The translations under genes and the position numbers were made by a program. Under the pieces are notes generated by a model. The model was given only the letters and a program-made list of their open reading frames with translations, ran no database searches and was not told where the DNA came from. DNA of 64,000 nt, taken from assembly GCA_000980375.1 (NCBI GenBank), contig LARD01000006.1, forward strand, positions 22,318-86,317, written 5' to 3'. The stretch comes from Clostridium sp. K4410.MGS-306 (GTDB lineage Bacteria > Cyanobacteriota > Vampirovibrionia > Gastranaerophilales > Gastranaerophilaceae). Positions 8,422-16,183 of the stretch are shown here, piece by piece. Positions within the stretch are counted from its first letter, which is position 1. Every line of letters begins with the position of its first letter.

Positions 8422-9843
8422 TTACAACATTTTGTCGGGATTCAAAATATAGTTGGGGTCAAATACTCTTTTTAATTGAATCATTATGTTCAAAGCGGTT
8501 TTATCAAGAGCAATAGGCAGGAAGTTGGCCTTCTGGCACCCGATACCGTGCTCACCTGAAAGTGTTCCGCCGAGTTTTACTGCAAGACGGAAAAGTTCAG
8601 CTTTTGCTTTTTCAAAGTTTTCTTTTTGTTTTTTATCTCTCAAATCAAGAGCAAAATTCGGGTGTATGTTTCCGTCACCAATATGCCCCATAACCATTGT
8701 TATCAGGTTGTATTTTCTGCTTATATCAAGTATTCCTTTAGATAGTGCAGCTATTTTAGAACGAGGTACAACAACATCTTCCGTAATAACATTCGGTGCA
8801 AGCTGTGCACAAGCTCCAAATGCAGAGCGTCTCGCCGTCCATATTTTTTGTCTGTGCTTTTCGTCCTTTGCACAATCGATATTTTGTGCTCCATTGTTTC
8901 TGCACAGTTCAATGATTTTTTCTTGCTGGTGTGCAACTGACGCGCTGTCGCCATCTATTTCAATAAGCAAAACAGCCTCTTTATCGCACAAAAGACCTGT
9001 GGGATAAAAGTTCTCGATTGTTTGTACTGTCTTTTTATCAATCAAATCCACAACAGAAGGTGTTAAATGATTATTTATAATTGCACTGACAGCATCTACA
9101 GCCTTTTCTATAGACTCAAAATAAGCAAGTAATACATTGGTTGTTTCCGGTGCAGGAATAAGTCTTAAAGTGGCTTCTGTTATTACTGCAAGAGTCCCTT
9201 CTGAACCAACAATAAGCTGTGTAAGATTGTAACCTGTAACATTTTTTACAGTAGGTGCACCTGTTCTTAGAATGGTTCCATCAGCCAGTACAACTTCCAA
9301 ATCCAGAACGTAATCTTTGAACGTACCGTATTTAAATGCGCGCGGCCCGCCTGACGAAAGTGCAATACCTCCTCCTATGGTAGATACCGCAAGGTTGGAC
9401 GGGTCCGGAGGAAAAAACAGACCTTTTTTTAGTGCTTCTTTTTGCAAGTCACCAACAACAACACCGGGTTGGACTTTGCAGGTTAAATCACTGTTATTTA
9501 TTTCAAGTATTTGATTCATTTTTGAAAAATGAAGAATTATTCCGCCTCTAACCGGTGAACACCCGCCTGCATGGTTTGAGGCTGCTCCTCTTTCTATAAT
9601 GGGGATACGATTTTTGTTTGCAAGTTTTACAATATCGCTTACCTGCTGCGTGTTTTGCGGAAATACAACAAGTCTTGGATACTCTTTTGAAAAAGGAATG
9701 TGCGCACAGTCAAAAGAATAGGCATAAAGACCTTCTATATCTGAAATTACATTGTCTTTACCTGCAATTTTTTGTACAGCTTTTATTATACTTTCATCAA
9801 ATTGTGCAAATTCTTTTATTACGGCTTTTTCTTGTGTAATCAT
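8422..9843 (-). CDS. FAD-linked 2-hydroxyacid dehydrogenase (GlcD/D-lactate dehydrogenase type)
   Basis: A 473-residue flavoprotein of the vanillyl-alcohol oxidase fold. The FAD-binding PCMH domain is visible as PRLVVFPQNTQQVSDIVKLA, GGCSPVRGGIILHFSKMN and GNYNL-like TVKNVTGYNLTQLIVGSEGT (about residues 45-225). The C-terminal catalytic region ends with MVMGHIGDGNIHPNF and GGTLSGEHGIGCQK, the substrate and metal-binding His-rich motifs of GlcD and Etf-linked lactate dehydrogenases. Such enzymes oxidise glycolate or lactate and pass electrons to a partner such as EtfAB or a Fe-S subunit; no glcE/glcF is adjacent. The ATG at 9843 is preferred; a GTG at 9861 would add six residues, and neither has a clear ribosome binding site. 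Confidence 0.93.
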   Translation of the reverse strand: MITQEKAVIKEFAQFDESIIKAVQKIAGKDNVISDIEGLYAYSFDCAHIPFSKEYPRLVVFPQNTQQVSDIVKLANKNRIPIIERGAASNHAGGCSPVRGGIILHFSKMNQILEINNSDLTCKVQPGVVVGDLQKEALKKGLFFPPDPSNLAVSTIGGGIALSSGGPRAFKYGTFKDYVLDLEVVLADGTILRTGAPTVKNVTGYNLTQLIVGSEGTLAVITEATLRLIPAPETTNVLLAYFESIEKAVDAVSAIINNHLTPSVVDLIDKKTVQTIENFYPTGLLCDKEAVLLIEIDGDSASVAHQQEKIIELCRNNGAQNIDCAKDEKHRQKIWTARRSAFGACAQLAPNVITEDVVVPRSKIAALSKGILDISRKYNLITMVMGHIGDGNIHPNFALDLRDKKQKENFEKAKAELFRLAVKLGGTLSGEHGIGCQKANFLPIALDKTALNIMIQLKRVFDPNYILNPDKML

Positions 9844-10042
9844 ACTTTGATTATAGAACACAATATTTAAGAATTAAACAGAATATAAAATAATTTTTTA
9901 CAAATACAAGATTGATTTGAATACTTATTTTAATGCGCAAATTAATTACTATTACTTTTCTCCGATATTGTATTAATTTTCTTCAAATAAGAAACCATAA
10001 TCTGCACATAACACAAAATTAAAAATTAAGAGGAGAGAGTTT

Positions 10043-10750
10043 ATGCGCAAGTTTGTAGTAACTGCACTATCATTGGCAGTAATGATGGGAACAAGTGTTC
10101 AAATGGGCTATTGCGGTATTTTAGACGGCAACAGATACGATGAAGATACAACAATATCACAGATATATGAAAAAATGTCACCGGCTATAGTTCTTATAGA
10201 GGCAGATGTAAAAGAGGGGATATCAAGCGGCACGGGCTGCATTATAGACCCCAAAGGCATAATTTTAACAAGCTCACATGTTGTTACCGAGGCACCGTCT
10301 ATTCAGGTAACTATATCTACAGGCGAAGTTTTTAAAGGCGAAATACTGTCTGTAATGGGGAAAGATAATGACCTTGCTCTTATTAAGATAAATGCTAAAA
10401 AGCCTCTGCCTGTTATTGAGCTCGGGGATTCTGAAAAGGTGAAAGTCGGCCAAAAGGTGCTTGCAATAGGTAATCCCTTCGGGTTTAACGGTACTTTGAC
10501 AACAGGTATTGTTTCAAGAATTGATTATACAAAAAATAAAATACAAACAGATGCAGCAATAAACCCGGGCAATTCTGGCGGGCCAATTATCAATATACAT
10601 GGAGAAGTTATCGGAATAAGCCAATCAATTTATAATCCAGATAACAATATATCAAATATCGGCATCGGGTTTGCCGTGCCGATAAATGAAGCTAAAAACT
10701 TTATAAAATTATCTATGTCTAATTCAAAAACCTCTAAAACTGCTAATTAG
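10043..10750 (+). CDS. Exported trypsin-like serine protease (HtrA-like, no PDZ domain)
   Basis: A 235-residue protein with a cleavable-looking signal peptide (residues 1-24) and an S1C-type protease domain. The catalytic triad is complete: His79 in TSSHVVTEA, Asp110 in KDNDLALIKI, and Ser178 in INPGNSGGPIIN. IGNPFGFNGTLTTGIVS is a further HtrA/DegP signature. Canonical HtrA proteins carry one or two C-terminal PDZ domains; this one stops right after the protease domain, so oligomer and substrate control must differ. It probably acts in the periplasm on damaged proteins. A GAGGAGAG site precedes the ATG. It is a single gene convergent with the short MGMATSQ gene, 16 bases away. Confidence 0.9.
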   Translation: MRKFVVTALSLAVMMGTSVQMGYCGILDGNRYDEDTTISQIYEKMSPAIVLIEADVKEGISSGTGCIIDPKGIILTSSHVVTEAPSIQVTISTGEVFKGEILSVMGKDNDLALIKINAKKPLPVIELGDSEKVKVGQKVLAIGNPFGFNGTLTTGIVSRIDYTKNKIQTDAAINPGNSGGPIINIHGEVIGISQSIYNPDNNISNIGIGFAVPINEAKNFIKLSMSNSKTSKTAN

Positions 10751-10766
10751 CATCAGATGCCGCTAG

Positions 10767-11090
10767 CTAGTATTTAAATGACCTATCGATATTCTTTTGC
10801 AACAGATTTTCACAGGATGAGTATTCTGTATCAATCATTTTTAACTTGTTCTGATACTGTTGCATCTGCATATCGAGTTTCTTTTCCATAACGTTCAGTC
10901 GTTCTTTTCTGGCCTCCAGCTTTTTAACCATAGGGTCATCAGCATCAAGGTCTGTACCAACGTTTAGAAGGTCAGTGCAAGTTTTTGACAGATTCATTTT
11001 TGCTTCTGTAATCAGCTGTATTTTATACTCAAGGTCTAACCTGTAAGCATTTAAATACATTAATCTCAGTTGTGATGTTGCCATTCCCAT
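10767..11090 (-). CDS. Short MGMA(A/T)SQ-family helical protein
   Basis: A 107-residue protein of unknown function, almost entirely helical with a coiled-coil pattern in the second half. It begins MGMATSQLRLMYLNAYRLDL, matching the first 20 residues of the long proteins at 12578 and 13820 (MGMAASQARYL...), and keeps the following (L/V)EY. Its end, LLQKNIDRSFKY, corresponds to VIDKNI..TFKTF of the long paralogs. It therefore looks like the shared N- and C-terminal helices without the variable middle. The segment DDPMVKKLEARKERL resembles TDPRVKQLQAMDSYL of the 101-residue protein at 42874. It is the last gene of the presumed operon running from 13561. Confidence 0.75.
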   Translation of the reverse strand: MGMATSQLRLMYLNAYRLDLEYKIQLITEAKMNLSKTCTDLLNVGTDLDADDPMVKKLEARKERLNVMEKKLDMQMQQYQNKLKMIDTEYSSCENLLQKNIDRSFKY

Positions 11091-11116
11091 AGCGGGCCCA
11101 CCCTTATCTAGTTAAG

Positions 11117-11407
11117 TTATCTTTGAAGGTTGAGCTTGTTTCCACGTAAGAAAACGTGCTCATTGTTTTCGGCAATCAACTGCTCCATCTGGTTTAATTT
11201 GTACATCTGGTAATTAACTCTGTATTTGGCCATTTTGAGCTTTCTGTTCATAGTCAAATAGTCTTTTACCATTGCCATAATTTGATTTCCAAATTCTAGC
11301 AGAGGATTATGCCTTTTAAAATAAGACACCAAATAGCCGAAGAAGTTTACTATTTTTTGCAAGTTTGTCATTAAAGCATCTTGAAACAATGTTGACTCCT
11401 TGTCCAC
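11117..11407 (-). CDS. Hypothetical 96-residue helical protein
   Basis: I do not recognise this protein. It is basic, rich in Met, Asn and Leu, with a moderately hydrophobic helix IVNFFGYLVSYF near residue 20 and long amphipathic helices after it, with no signal peptide. The open frame begins at GTG (11407). A better-placed TTG at 11389 follows AAGGAG by 6 bases and would give 90 residues beginning at the residues FQDALMTNL after the initiator, so the true start is uncertain. It lies 26 bases upstream of the short MGMATSQ gene and 71 bases downstream of the 74-residue gene, all on the same strand, which suggests a shared role with that family. Confidence 0.6.
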   Translation of the reverse strand: MDKESTLFQDALMTNLQKIVNFFGYLVSYFKRHNPLLEFGNQIMAMVKDYLTMNRKLKMAKYRVNYQMYKLNQMEQLIAENNEHVFLRGNKLNLQR

Positions 11408-11478
11408 TTGGACCTACATAACTATAAAAACAGAACACTTCATATTATTGCCTTATATCAAGAGTTTTGTAATATATC

Positions 11479-11703
11479 TTAATATATGAAATTAATATTT
11501 GCGCTGTCAACGGCTTTTAGAAAAGCCAGACAATTTTTGTGCTCTGTAGTATTATTCGGCACTTTTTCATAATTCTTGAATATATTTGGGTGAAAAACAA
11601 ATGAATTGTAATAAAAAGTTACAATCTTTTTTAAGACAGAAAGAATAAAACATCTGTCCAAAATAGCTGTATTCACAGCACGTATATATGTTCTCTGGTT
11701 CAT
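11479..11703 (-). CDS. Hypothetical 74-residue protein
   Basis: A short open frame beginning MNQRTYIRAVNTAILDRCFI with a TAAGGAAG ribosome binding site 3 bases before the ATG, starting 13 bases after the stop of the Gly/Ala-rich gene. An upstream extension of this frame into that gene (to 11796) is out of frame with it and should be ignored. The protein is aromatic and basic in the middle (KKIVTFYYNSFVF), with no recognised domain or signal. The ribosome binding site and position within the operon are the only evidence that it is real. Confidence 0.45.
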   Translation of the reverse strand: MNQRTYIRAVNTAILDRCFILSVLKKIVTFYYNSFVFHPNIFKNYEKVPNNTTEHKNCLAFLKAVDSANINFIY

Positions 11704-11716
11704 AAACTTCCTTATA

Positions 11717-12547
11717 TTACATGTTTTGAACTTGTTTGCTGTCGCCTTCGATAGAGTCTTTAAGCATTTTCTTAACAATATCGCCCTGTGTATCAAGCAT
11801 TTTTACAACGGTTTCTATGTTTCTTACCTTGTTTGAAAGTATTGTATCAGCGTTGGATAAAATACTTCCGGAAATGTTTTGATAAGCGGCCAAACCTGCT
11901 GAAGATGTACCTTGAAGCAAGTTACCAAGCACTGTTGCTCCAAGACCAAAGCTGCCCATATAAGGAGCCATTGCCTGAACAACACCTGCAAAGCCTGAAA
12001 CAACACCTGCTGTTGGCAATACCCAGCTTGTACCGGGAACACCAAAACCTGTTGCTACACCTGCACCATATGCTGCTGCATTTAAACCTACAGAGCCGCC
12101 AATGCTGCTTGCAGAATAAAGGCTGGATGCACCACCTGTGATTGTGCCTGATGTGTCATAACTCGTGTCCATACCAAAACCCCATGCAATAGGAGCTGCA
12201 CCGCTAGGAAAACCGGGATAATTGCCCAGGCCTGTTACACCAAAAGCTGCACTGCCGCTATCCAGAATAGAGTTACCACCGCTAATTGGCGACCAGTATG
12301 ATGTACCCGGAATATTCATTGATGTATTACCGCCCAAAACAGGCATAAAAGCACTTGGCGAAATCAATCTTGCAATCTGCCATAAAAAGCTGCCAGCTGT
12401 TCCAAAACCAGCACCATCAAGTGATGAACCGCTTACAGTTAAGTCTCTTAAACGGTCATATGTTTCAAACAGCTGTGCTTTTGCATCAGAGCTTGCTTTG
12501 CCGAATTTGTTTGCTATTACCAGGTATCCATCATTTTTATAAGACAT
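11717..12547 (-). CDS. Gly/Ala/Ser-rich orphan protein in MGMAASQ operon
   Basis: A 276-residue protein of low complexity in its middle: residues about 45-220 are dominated by Gly, Ala, Ser and Pro with scattered Tyr/Trp/Phe (segments such as GSAAFGVTGLGNYPGFPSGA and GAGVATGFGVPGTSWVLPTA). It is flanked by a helical N-terminus (LVIANKFGKASSDAKAQLFETYDRL) and a helical C-terminus (ILSNADTILSNKVRNIETVVKMLD, then a charged tail). No signal peptide is obvious. The layout, helical ends around a Gly-rich core, resembles secreted surface, fibre-forming or membrane-inserting proteins; this is inference. A GAGGAT site precedes the ATG. It starts 30 bases after the stop of the 327-residue MGMAASQ protein. 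Confidence 0.7.
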   Translation of the reverse strand: MSYKNDGYLVIANKFGKASSDAKAQLFETYDRLRDLTVSGSSLDGAGFGTAGSFLWQIARLISPSAFMPVLGGNTSMNIPGTSYWSPISGGNSILDSGSAAFGVTGLGNYPGFPSGAAPIAWGFGMDTSYDTSGTITGGASSLYSASSIGGSVGLNAAAYGAGVATGFGVPGTSWVLPTAGVVSGFAGVVQAMAPYMGSFGLGATVLGNLLQGTSSAGLAAYQNISGSILSNADTILSNKVRNIETVVKMLDTQGDIVKKMLKDSIEGDSKQVQNM

Positions 12548-12577
12548 TTTATCCTCGCATAATCAATTTTTATCTAA

Positions 12578-13561
12578 CTATTGAAATGTTTTAAATATGT
12601 TATCAACGTTTTTATCAATAACTTTCTTAACTGAGTCGAGCTCGGTTTGCAGTGCTTCTTGCTCTGTATCAAGTTGTTTGAGTCTTAATTCAAGTGTTCT
12701 GTCAGTTTGCTGCAACTCTTCTGTTTTAGCATTGATATCGGCAATTTCTTTGTCGTAGTTTGCTTTATCGATATTGTATTGTTGCATTGCCTGATCATAA
12801 GCATCAGAGTCGTAATCTCTTCCTGCAGAGAGATTTCTGTTTTGCACCACACCGTTTTCATCTGTCCAGGTCATTTTTGTATATGTTCCATCACTGGTTT
12901 TTGTCATGGTTACATTTTTTAGCTGCTCTGATACAGATTCTGTTGTTTTTATTTGTGAGTAGAGATTTACTGTTTGTTGTGTATTTGTCTTTTCCGGATC
13001 AAACTTTGATGCTGTCGCATTTATATAATAAGTAGCATTGTTTGCCGTATTAGTATAGGTATAATATTCGTCATCAACGTGGTTTTCTGTTGTGCCGCCT
13101 GCTTTATTCATTTCATTTACCAGTGTTTCAGACAAATTACCTTCAACCTTTTTAATGGTTTTTGATGTGCCGTCTTTAAAGTGGAGCTCATAGGTTCCAT
13201 CATCATTTTTGGTTGTATAAACCTGTTGGTTGTTCTGAGCTTGATACTGCATTGCATCCACATTGTAGGAAATATCTACAGTATAAGTCGGTGGGTCAGA
13301 ACCTTCATTTTCTGCAATATTTGATATAGTAACTTTTCCGTCAGCAGTAGCTGAAGAATCACTGTAAGTGTAGTTATCAGAATAATAATCAGTTTGTGTA
13401 GGAGCAGTGGGAACATCTAGTGCAAGAAGTCTTCTAAAAAGACCTGCGCTTTCATTAGCAAGAGCTGTTCTTTGCTGGTTAACCTGCTGTCCTTCATATT
13501 CAACGTTTGTTTTTCTTGCTGTTAAGCCTAAATATCTGGCTTGTGAAGCTGCCATACCCAT
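12578..13561 (-). CDS. Long MGMAASQ-family protein A
   Basis: A 327-residue protein of unknown function with three parts. Residues 1-50 (MGMAASQARYLGLTARKTNV, then EYEGQQVNQ, RTALANESAGLF) are helical and nearly identical to protein B at 13820. Residues about 51-235 are Thr/Tyr/Asn/Asp-rich and look beta-stranded, and differ strongly from B. Residues about 240-327 form a long coiled coil ending KVIDKNVDNIFKTFQ, again close to B. There is no Sec signal peptide. Conserved helical termini around a variable middle is the plan of flagellin/hook-type axial proteins and of some type III-secreted translocators; homology is not claimed. A GGAG site lies 9 bases upstream. It is first in a five-gene run ending at 10767. 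Confidence 0.8.
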   Translation of the reverse strand: MGMAASQARYLGLTARKTNVEYEGQQVNQQRTALANESAGLFRRLLALDVPTAPTQTDYYSDNYTYSDSSATADGKVTISNIAENEGSDPPTYTVDISYNVDAMQYQAQNNQQVYTTKNDDGTYELHFKDGTSKTIKKVEGNLSETLVNEMNKAGGTTENHVDDEYYTYTNTANNATYYINATASKFDPEKTNTQQTVNLYSQIKTTESVSEQLKNVTMTKTSDGTYTKMTWTDENGVVQNRNLSAGRDYDSDAYDQAMQQYNIDKANYDKEIADINAKTEELQQTDRTLELRLKQLDTEQEALQTELDSVKKVIDKNVDNIFKTFQ

Positions 13562-13673
13562 ATATTGAATCTCCGTTCTTATTAATTATCTAACCTTCTT
13601 AAAATTTAATTATCCTTTTTGAAATGTCATTATTTCAGTGTTTATTTTAACAATATATTAAGTTTTATTACCT

Positions 13674-13702
13674 ATTATAAAGGTTTTTCAGCACGTTTTT
13701 AA
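13674..13702 (-). promoter_or_regulatory. Candidate promoter for the MGMAASQ protein A operon
   Basis: On the minus strand TTAAAA (13702-13697) and a perfect TATAAT (13679-13674) are separated by 17 bases. Transcription would begin near 13667, leaving a leader of about 105 bases before the ATG at 13561. The position between the terminator of the upstream gene and this operon fits. The -35 matches consensus at four of six positions. Confidence 0.45.
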
Positions 13703-13746
13703 AGTGCCTGCAAGGAAAAATCCTCTATTTAATGTACTTCGATTTT

Positions 13747-13806
13747 TAATAAAAAACCGGCTTTCATGATAAGACTTTCAGATTAATTCTTTACCGAAAG
13801 CCGGTT
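13747..13806 (-). terminator. Intrinsic terminator after MGMAASQ protein B
   Basis: An 11-base perfect inverted repeat, AACCGGCTTTC at 13755-13765 and GAAAGCCGGTT at 13796-13806, brackets a 30-base loop and begins 13 bases beyond the stop of the gene at 13820. On the minus strand it is followed by TTTTTTATT. This separates protein B from the protein A operon, so the two long paralogs appear to be transcribed independently. Confidence 0.75.
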
Positions 13807-13819
13807 AAAAATCGGAGTA

Positions 13820-14854
13820 TTATGCAAATGTTTTGAATGTTTCTTCTATGTTTTTATCGATTACCTTTTTAACTGCATCCATTTCTGTTTGTATTGCCTG
13901 TTGTTCAGTATCTAACTGGTCAAGGTGCAATTCTAATGTTTTATCTTGTTGTTGAATGATTGTTGTTTGTGCGTTAATGTCTGCTACAGCTTTTTCATAA
14001 ATTGATTTTTTGGCTGTGTAAGTTTCCATTGCTGCGTCGTAAGCATCATCATCTTGTACAGTTTGTTGTGTTAAATCGCAGCGTACCTGGTTGCCGTTTT
14101 CATTTGTGAAAGTAATAGACTTAAATCTGCCGGTACCGTCACCTGCCAATTCCATTACAGCATCGTTGTATGTTACGTATTCAGATTTAGCAGTGCTTTG
14201 TGCAGAGTACATAGGTAAAGAACCTGATGCAAGTCCTCTTTCCATAAGTTGTTCAAAAGTTTCTTCGCCGCTTGCTGCAGGAATATAGTATTCTGTATTT
14301 CCATCTACAAATTTGAAATAGTATGTATCATCAGTAATATTATCCTGACCGCCGTTTGTTTTTTGATCAGCTTCTTGGAATTTAGAAGTCAAAGCTGTAT
14401 ATTGTTTTGGGGCAATAAGAGTCTTTGCAGTATTATTACCAATCTGAATGGTATATGTACCGGGGTTTGAAGGGTCTTCTGCAATTGTATATCTGTTAGT
14501 GCCCTGACCTTGTGAAACGATTGAAGATCTGTTTGCAAGAATATCTGTTGTATTTTTGTATGCAGAAACAGTGTATTTATAGTCTCCGTTTTCATCCGGT
14601 GTGGGATTTTTGTAGATACTGTCAATTGTATATTTTTGAGTTGTTTGATTGTCAGTAAATACGTATTGAGTTTTTGAATAATCACTTGCAGAAGGAGGAG
14701 TAGGAACCTCTAAAGCAAGCATTTGGTTAAACAAGCCGGCACTTTGGTTTGCCAGTGCTGTTCTTTCCTGGTTTACCTGTTGGCCTTCATATTCAACGTT
14801 TGTTTTTCTTGCCGTTAAACTTAAATATCTGGCTTGAGAAGCTGCCATTCCCAT
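13820..14854 (-). CDS. Long MGMAASQ-family protein B
   Basis: A 344-residue paralog of protein A. The first 50 residues (MGMAASQARYLSLTARKTNV onward, through SAGLFNQMLALEVPTPP) and last 80 residues (coiled coil with LDQLDTEQQAIQTEMDAVKK and VIDKNIEETFKTFA) are strongly conserved between the two. The roughly 200 residues between are Thr/Tyr/Asn-rich, probably beta-structured, and largely unalignable by eye. There is no Sec signal and no membrane segment. An AAAGGAG site lies 8 bases before the ATG. The gene has its own terminator and presumably its own promoter in the 234-base gap to ilvC, where a 19-base element also found before the gene at 30811 lies 77 bases upstream. Function unknown. Confidence 0.8.
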   Translation of the reverse strand: MGMAASQARYLSLTARKTNVEYEGQQVNQERTALANQSAGLFNQMLALEVPTPPSASDYSKTQYVFTDNQTTQKYTIDSIYKNPTPDENGDYKYTVSAYKNTTDILANRSSIVSQGQGTNRYTIAEDPSNPGTYTIQIGNNTAKTLIAPKQYTALTSKFQEADQKTNGGQDNITDDTYYFKFVDGNTEYYIPAASGEETFEQLMERGLASGSLPMYSAQSTAKSEYVTYNDAVMELAGDGTGRFKSITFTNENGNQVRCDLTQQTVQDDDAYDAAMETYTAKKSIYEKAVADINAQTTIIQQQDKTLELHLDQLDTEQQAIQTEMDAVKKVIDKNIEETFKTFA

Positions 14855-14930
14855 TGCTAATACTCCTTTTGTTTTTGCATATCTGTTTTATTAATCGGCA
14901 TACAGTTGCTAAAACTTTAGTAATTTATGT

Positions 14931-14949
14931 TCAAATGTTACAAATTATT
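14931..14949. repeat. 19-base element shared with the region before 30811
   Basis: TCAAATGTTACAAATTATT occurs here and, identically, at 30711-30729. Here it lies 77 bases upstream of the minus-strand protein B gene; at 30711 it lies about 80 to 100 bases upstream of a plus-strand gene, so its orientation relative to the gene is opposite. A weaker copy (ATATGTTACAAAATAT) is at 16460-16475. It could be a regulator-binding site. Confidence 0.45.
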
Positions 14950-15027
14950 TACAAATGGCTTAAAAAGCCCTTACTAACCTGCGATTAGAGTTTAATAATA
15001 TCTAATAAAAAGTCAAAATTTGCACAA

Positions 15028-15062
15028 AAAAAGAGCGAAGCTTTTAAAACTTCGCTCTTTTT
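15028..15062. terminator. Bidirectional intrinsic terminator after ilvC
   Basis: A 13-base perfect inverted repeat (AAAAAGAGCGAAG at 15028-15040, CTTCGCTCTTTTT at 15050-15062) with a 9-base loop. The A and T ends give U-tracts on both strands. It lies 27 bases past the ilvC stop on the minus strand. Confidence 0.85.
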
Positions 15063-15088
15063 GACTATATAAAACGTTAGTGTTTGCG

Positions 15089-16117
15089 TTAGTTTTTGTC
15101 TCTGTTGATGATTTTATCATTGTCTTTCCAAGCAAATTTGGAACGCAATTCTCTTCCAACAACTTCAATCTGGTGTTCTTCACCTTTTTGTTCAAGGCTT
15201 CTGAATTTTTTCATTCCTGAATTGTATTCATCAAGCCATTCTTTAGCAAATTTACCTTCTTGGATTTCTTTAAGAACCTGTTTCATTTCTTCTTTAACTG
15301 CAGAAGTAATAATTCTTGGTCCTATTGTTAAATCGCCCCATTCTGCTGTGTTAGAAATTGAATATCTCATATCTGAAATACCGCCCTGGTTAACAAGATC
15401 AACGATTAATTTCATTTCGTGCAAGCATTCAAAATATGCCATATAAGGTGAGTAACCTGCTTCAACAAGTACTTCAAAACCAGCAGTAATCAATGCTGAT
15501 AAACCACCGCAAAGAACTGCCTGTTCACCAAACAAGTCTGTTTCAGTTTCTTCTTTAAAAGAAGTTTCATAAATACCAGCTCTGCCTGCACCAATAGCAG
15601 ATGCATAAGCCAGTGCAACTTCTTTTGAATCTCCTGAAGGATCCTGATAAACAGCAATAAGAGAAGGAACGCCTTTGCCTGCAACGTATTCGCTTCTAAC
15701 AGTGTGTCCCGGGCCTTTTGGTGCAACCATAAGAACGTTTACATCTGCTGGCGGAACAATTTTTTTAAAGTGAATATTAAAACCGTGCGCAAACATTAAG
15801 TACTGTCCTGCTCTTAAGTTAGGTTTAATTTGTTCTTCATAAACTTTAGCCTGAACTTCGTCCGGTATAAGAATTTGGATTAAATCTGCCCATTTTACGG
15901 CATCTTCGATGCTCATAACTTTCAAACCTTCTGCTTGCGCTTTTTTTGCAGAAGCACCGCCAACTCTGGCACCAATTACTACATCAACGCCGCTGTCTTT
16001 AAGGTTTGTTGATTGTCCGTAACCCTGTGAACCATAACCGATTACAGCTACTTTTTTATTGAGGATTTTGTTTTTATCAATATCAGAATCCATGTAAACT
16101 TTCAATTCGTGTGCCAT
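15089..16117 (-). CDS. ilvC: Ketol-acid reductoisomerase (NADP+)
   Basis: A class I enzyme of 342 residues converting acetolactate to 2,3-dihydroxyisovalerate in valine/leucine/isoleucine synthesis; the valine branch also supplies 2-oxoisovalerate for pantothenate, made by panB and panC in this window. The N-terminal Rossmann motif is [20 protein letters not shown] (about residues 26-45). The catalytic helical domain shows [27 protein letters not shown] and [15 protein letters not shown] with the Mg-binding Asp/Glu residues. An AAGGAG site precedes the ATG. It appears monocistronic: a good promoter lies about 40 bases upstream and a strong terminator follows. Confidence 0.97.
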   Translation of the reverse strand: MAHELKVYMDSDIDKNKILNKKVAVIGYGSQGYGQSTNLKDSGVDVVIGARVGGASAKKAQAEGLKVMSIEDAVKWADLIQILIPDEVQAKVYEEQIKPNLRAGQYLMFAHGFNIHFKKIVPPADVNVLMVAPKGPGHTVRSEYVAGKGVPSLIAVYQDPSGDSKEVALAYASAIGAGRAGIYETSFKEETETDLFGEQAVLCGGLSALITAGFEVLVEAGYSPYMAYFECLHEMKLIVDLVNQGGISDMRYSISNTAEWGDLTIGPRIITSAVKEEMKQVLKEIQEGKFAKEWLDEYNSGMKKFRSLEQKGEEHQIEVVGRELRSKFAWKDNDKIINRDKN

Positions 16118-16154
16118 TCTCTTCTCCTTATTAGTGTAACACCTCTTTTCAAGT

Positions 16155-16183
16155 ATTCTATCACATATTGTTTAGCAGTCCAA
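16155..16183 (-). promoter_or_regulatory. Promoter for ilvC
   Basis: On the minus strand TTGGAC (16183-16178) and TAGAAT (16160-16155) are spaced by exactly 17 bases, with a TGA extended -10 just before the TAGAAT. Transcription should begin near 16148, giving a leader of about 30 bases. That is too short for a T-box or attenuator, so ilvC is probably not controlled by leader RNA. Confidence 0.6.

Noticed and set aside
11704..11796. Upstream extension of the 74-residue frame
   Set aside because: It overlaps the end of the Gly/Ala-rich gene out of frame; the ATG at 11703 has the ribosome binding site.
11788..12542. Several plus-strand open frames opposite the Gly/Ala-rich gene
   Set aside because: They arise from the biased codons of the minus-strand gene and have no ribosome binding sites; the minus-strand frame has a good start and operon context.
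16118..16154. T-box or amino-acid attenuator for ilvC
   Set aside because: The well-supported promoter leaves a leader of about 30 bases, too short for these elements.
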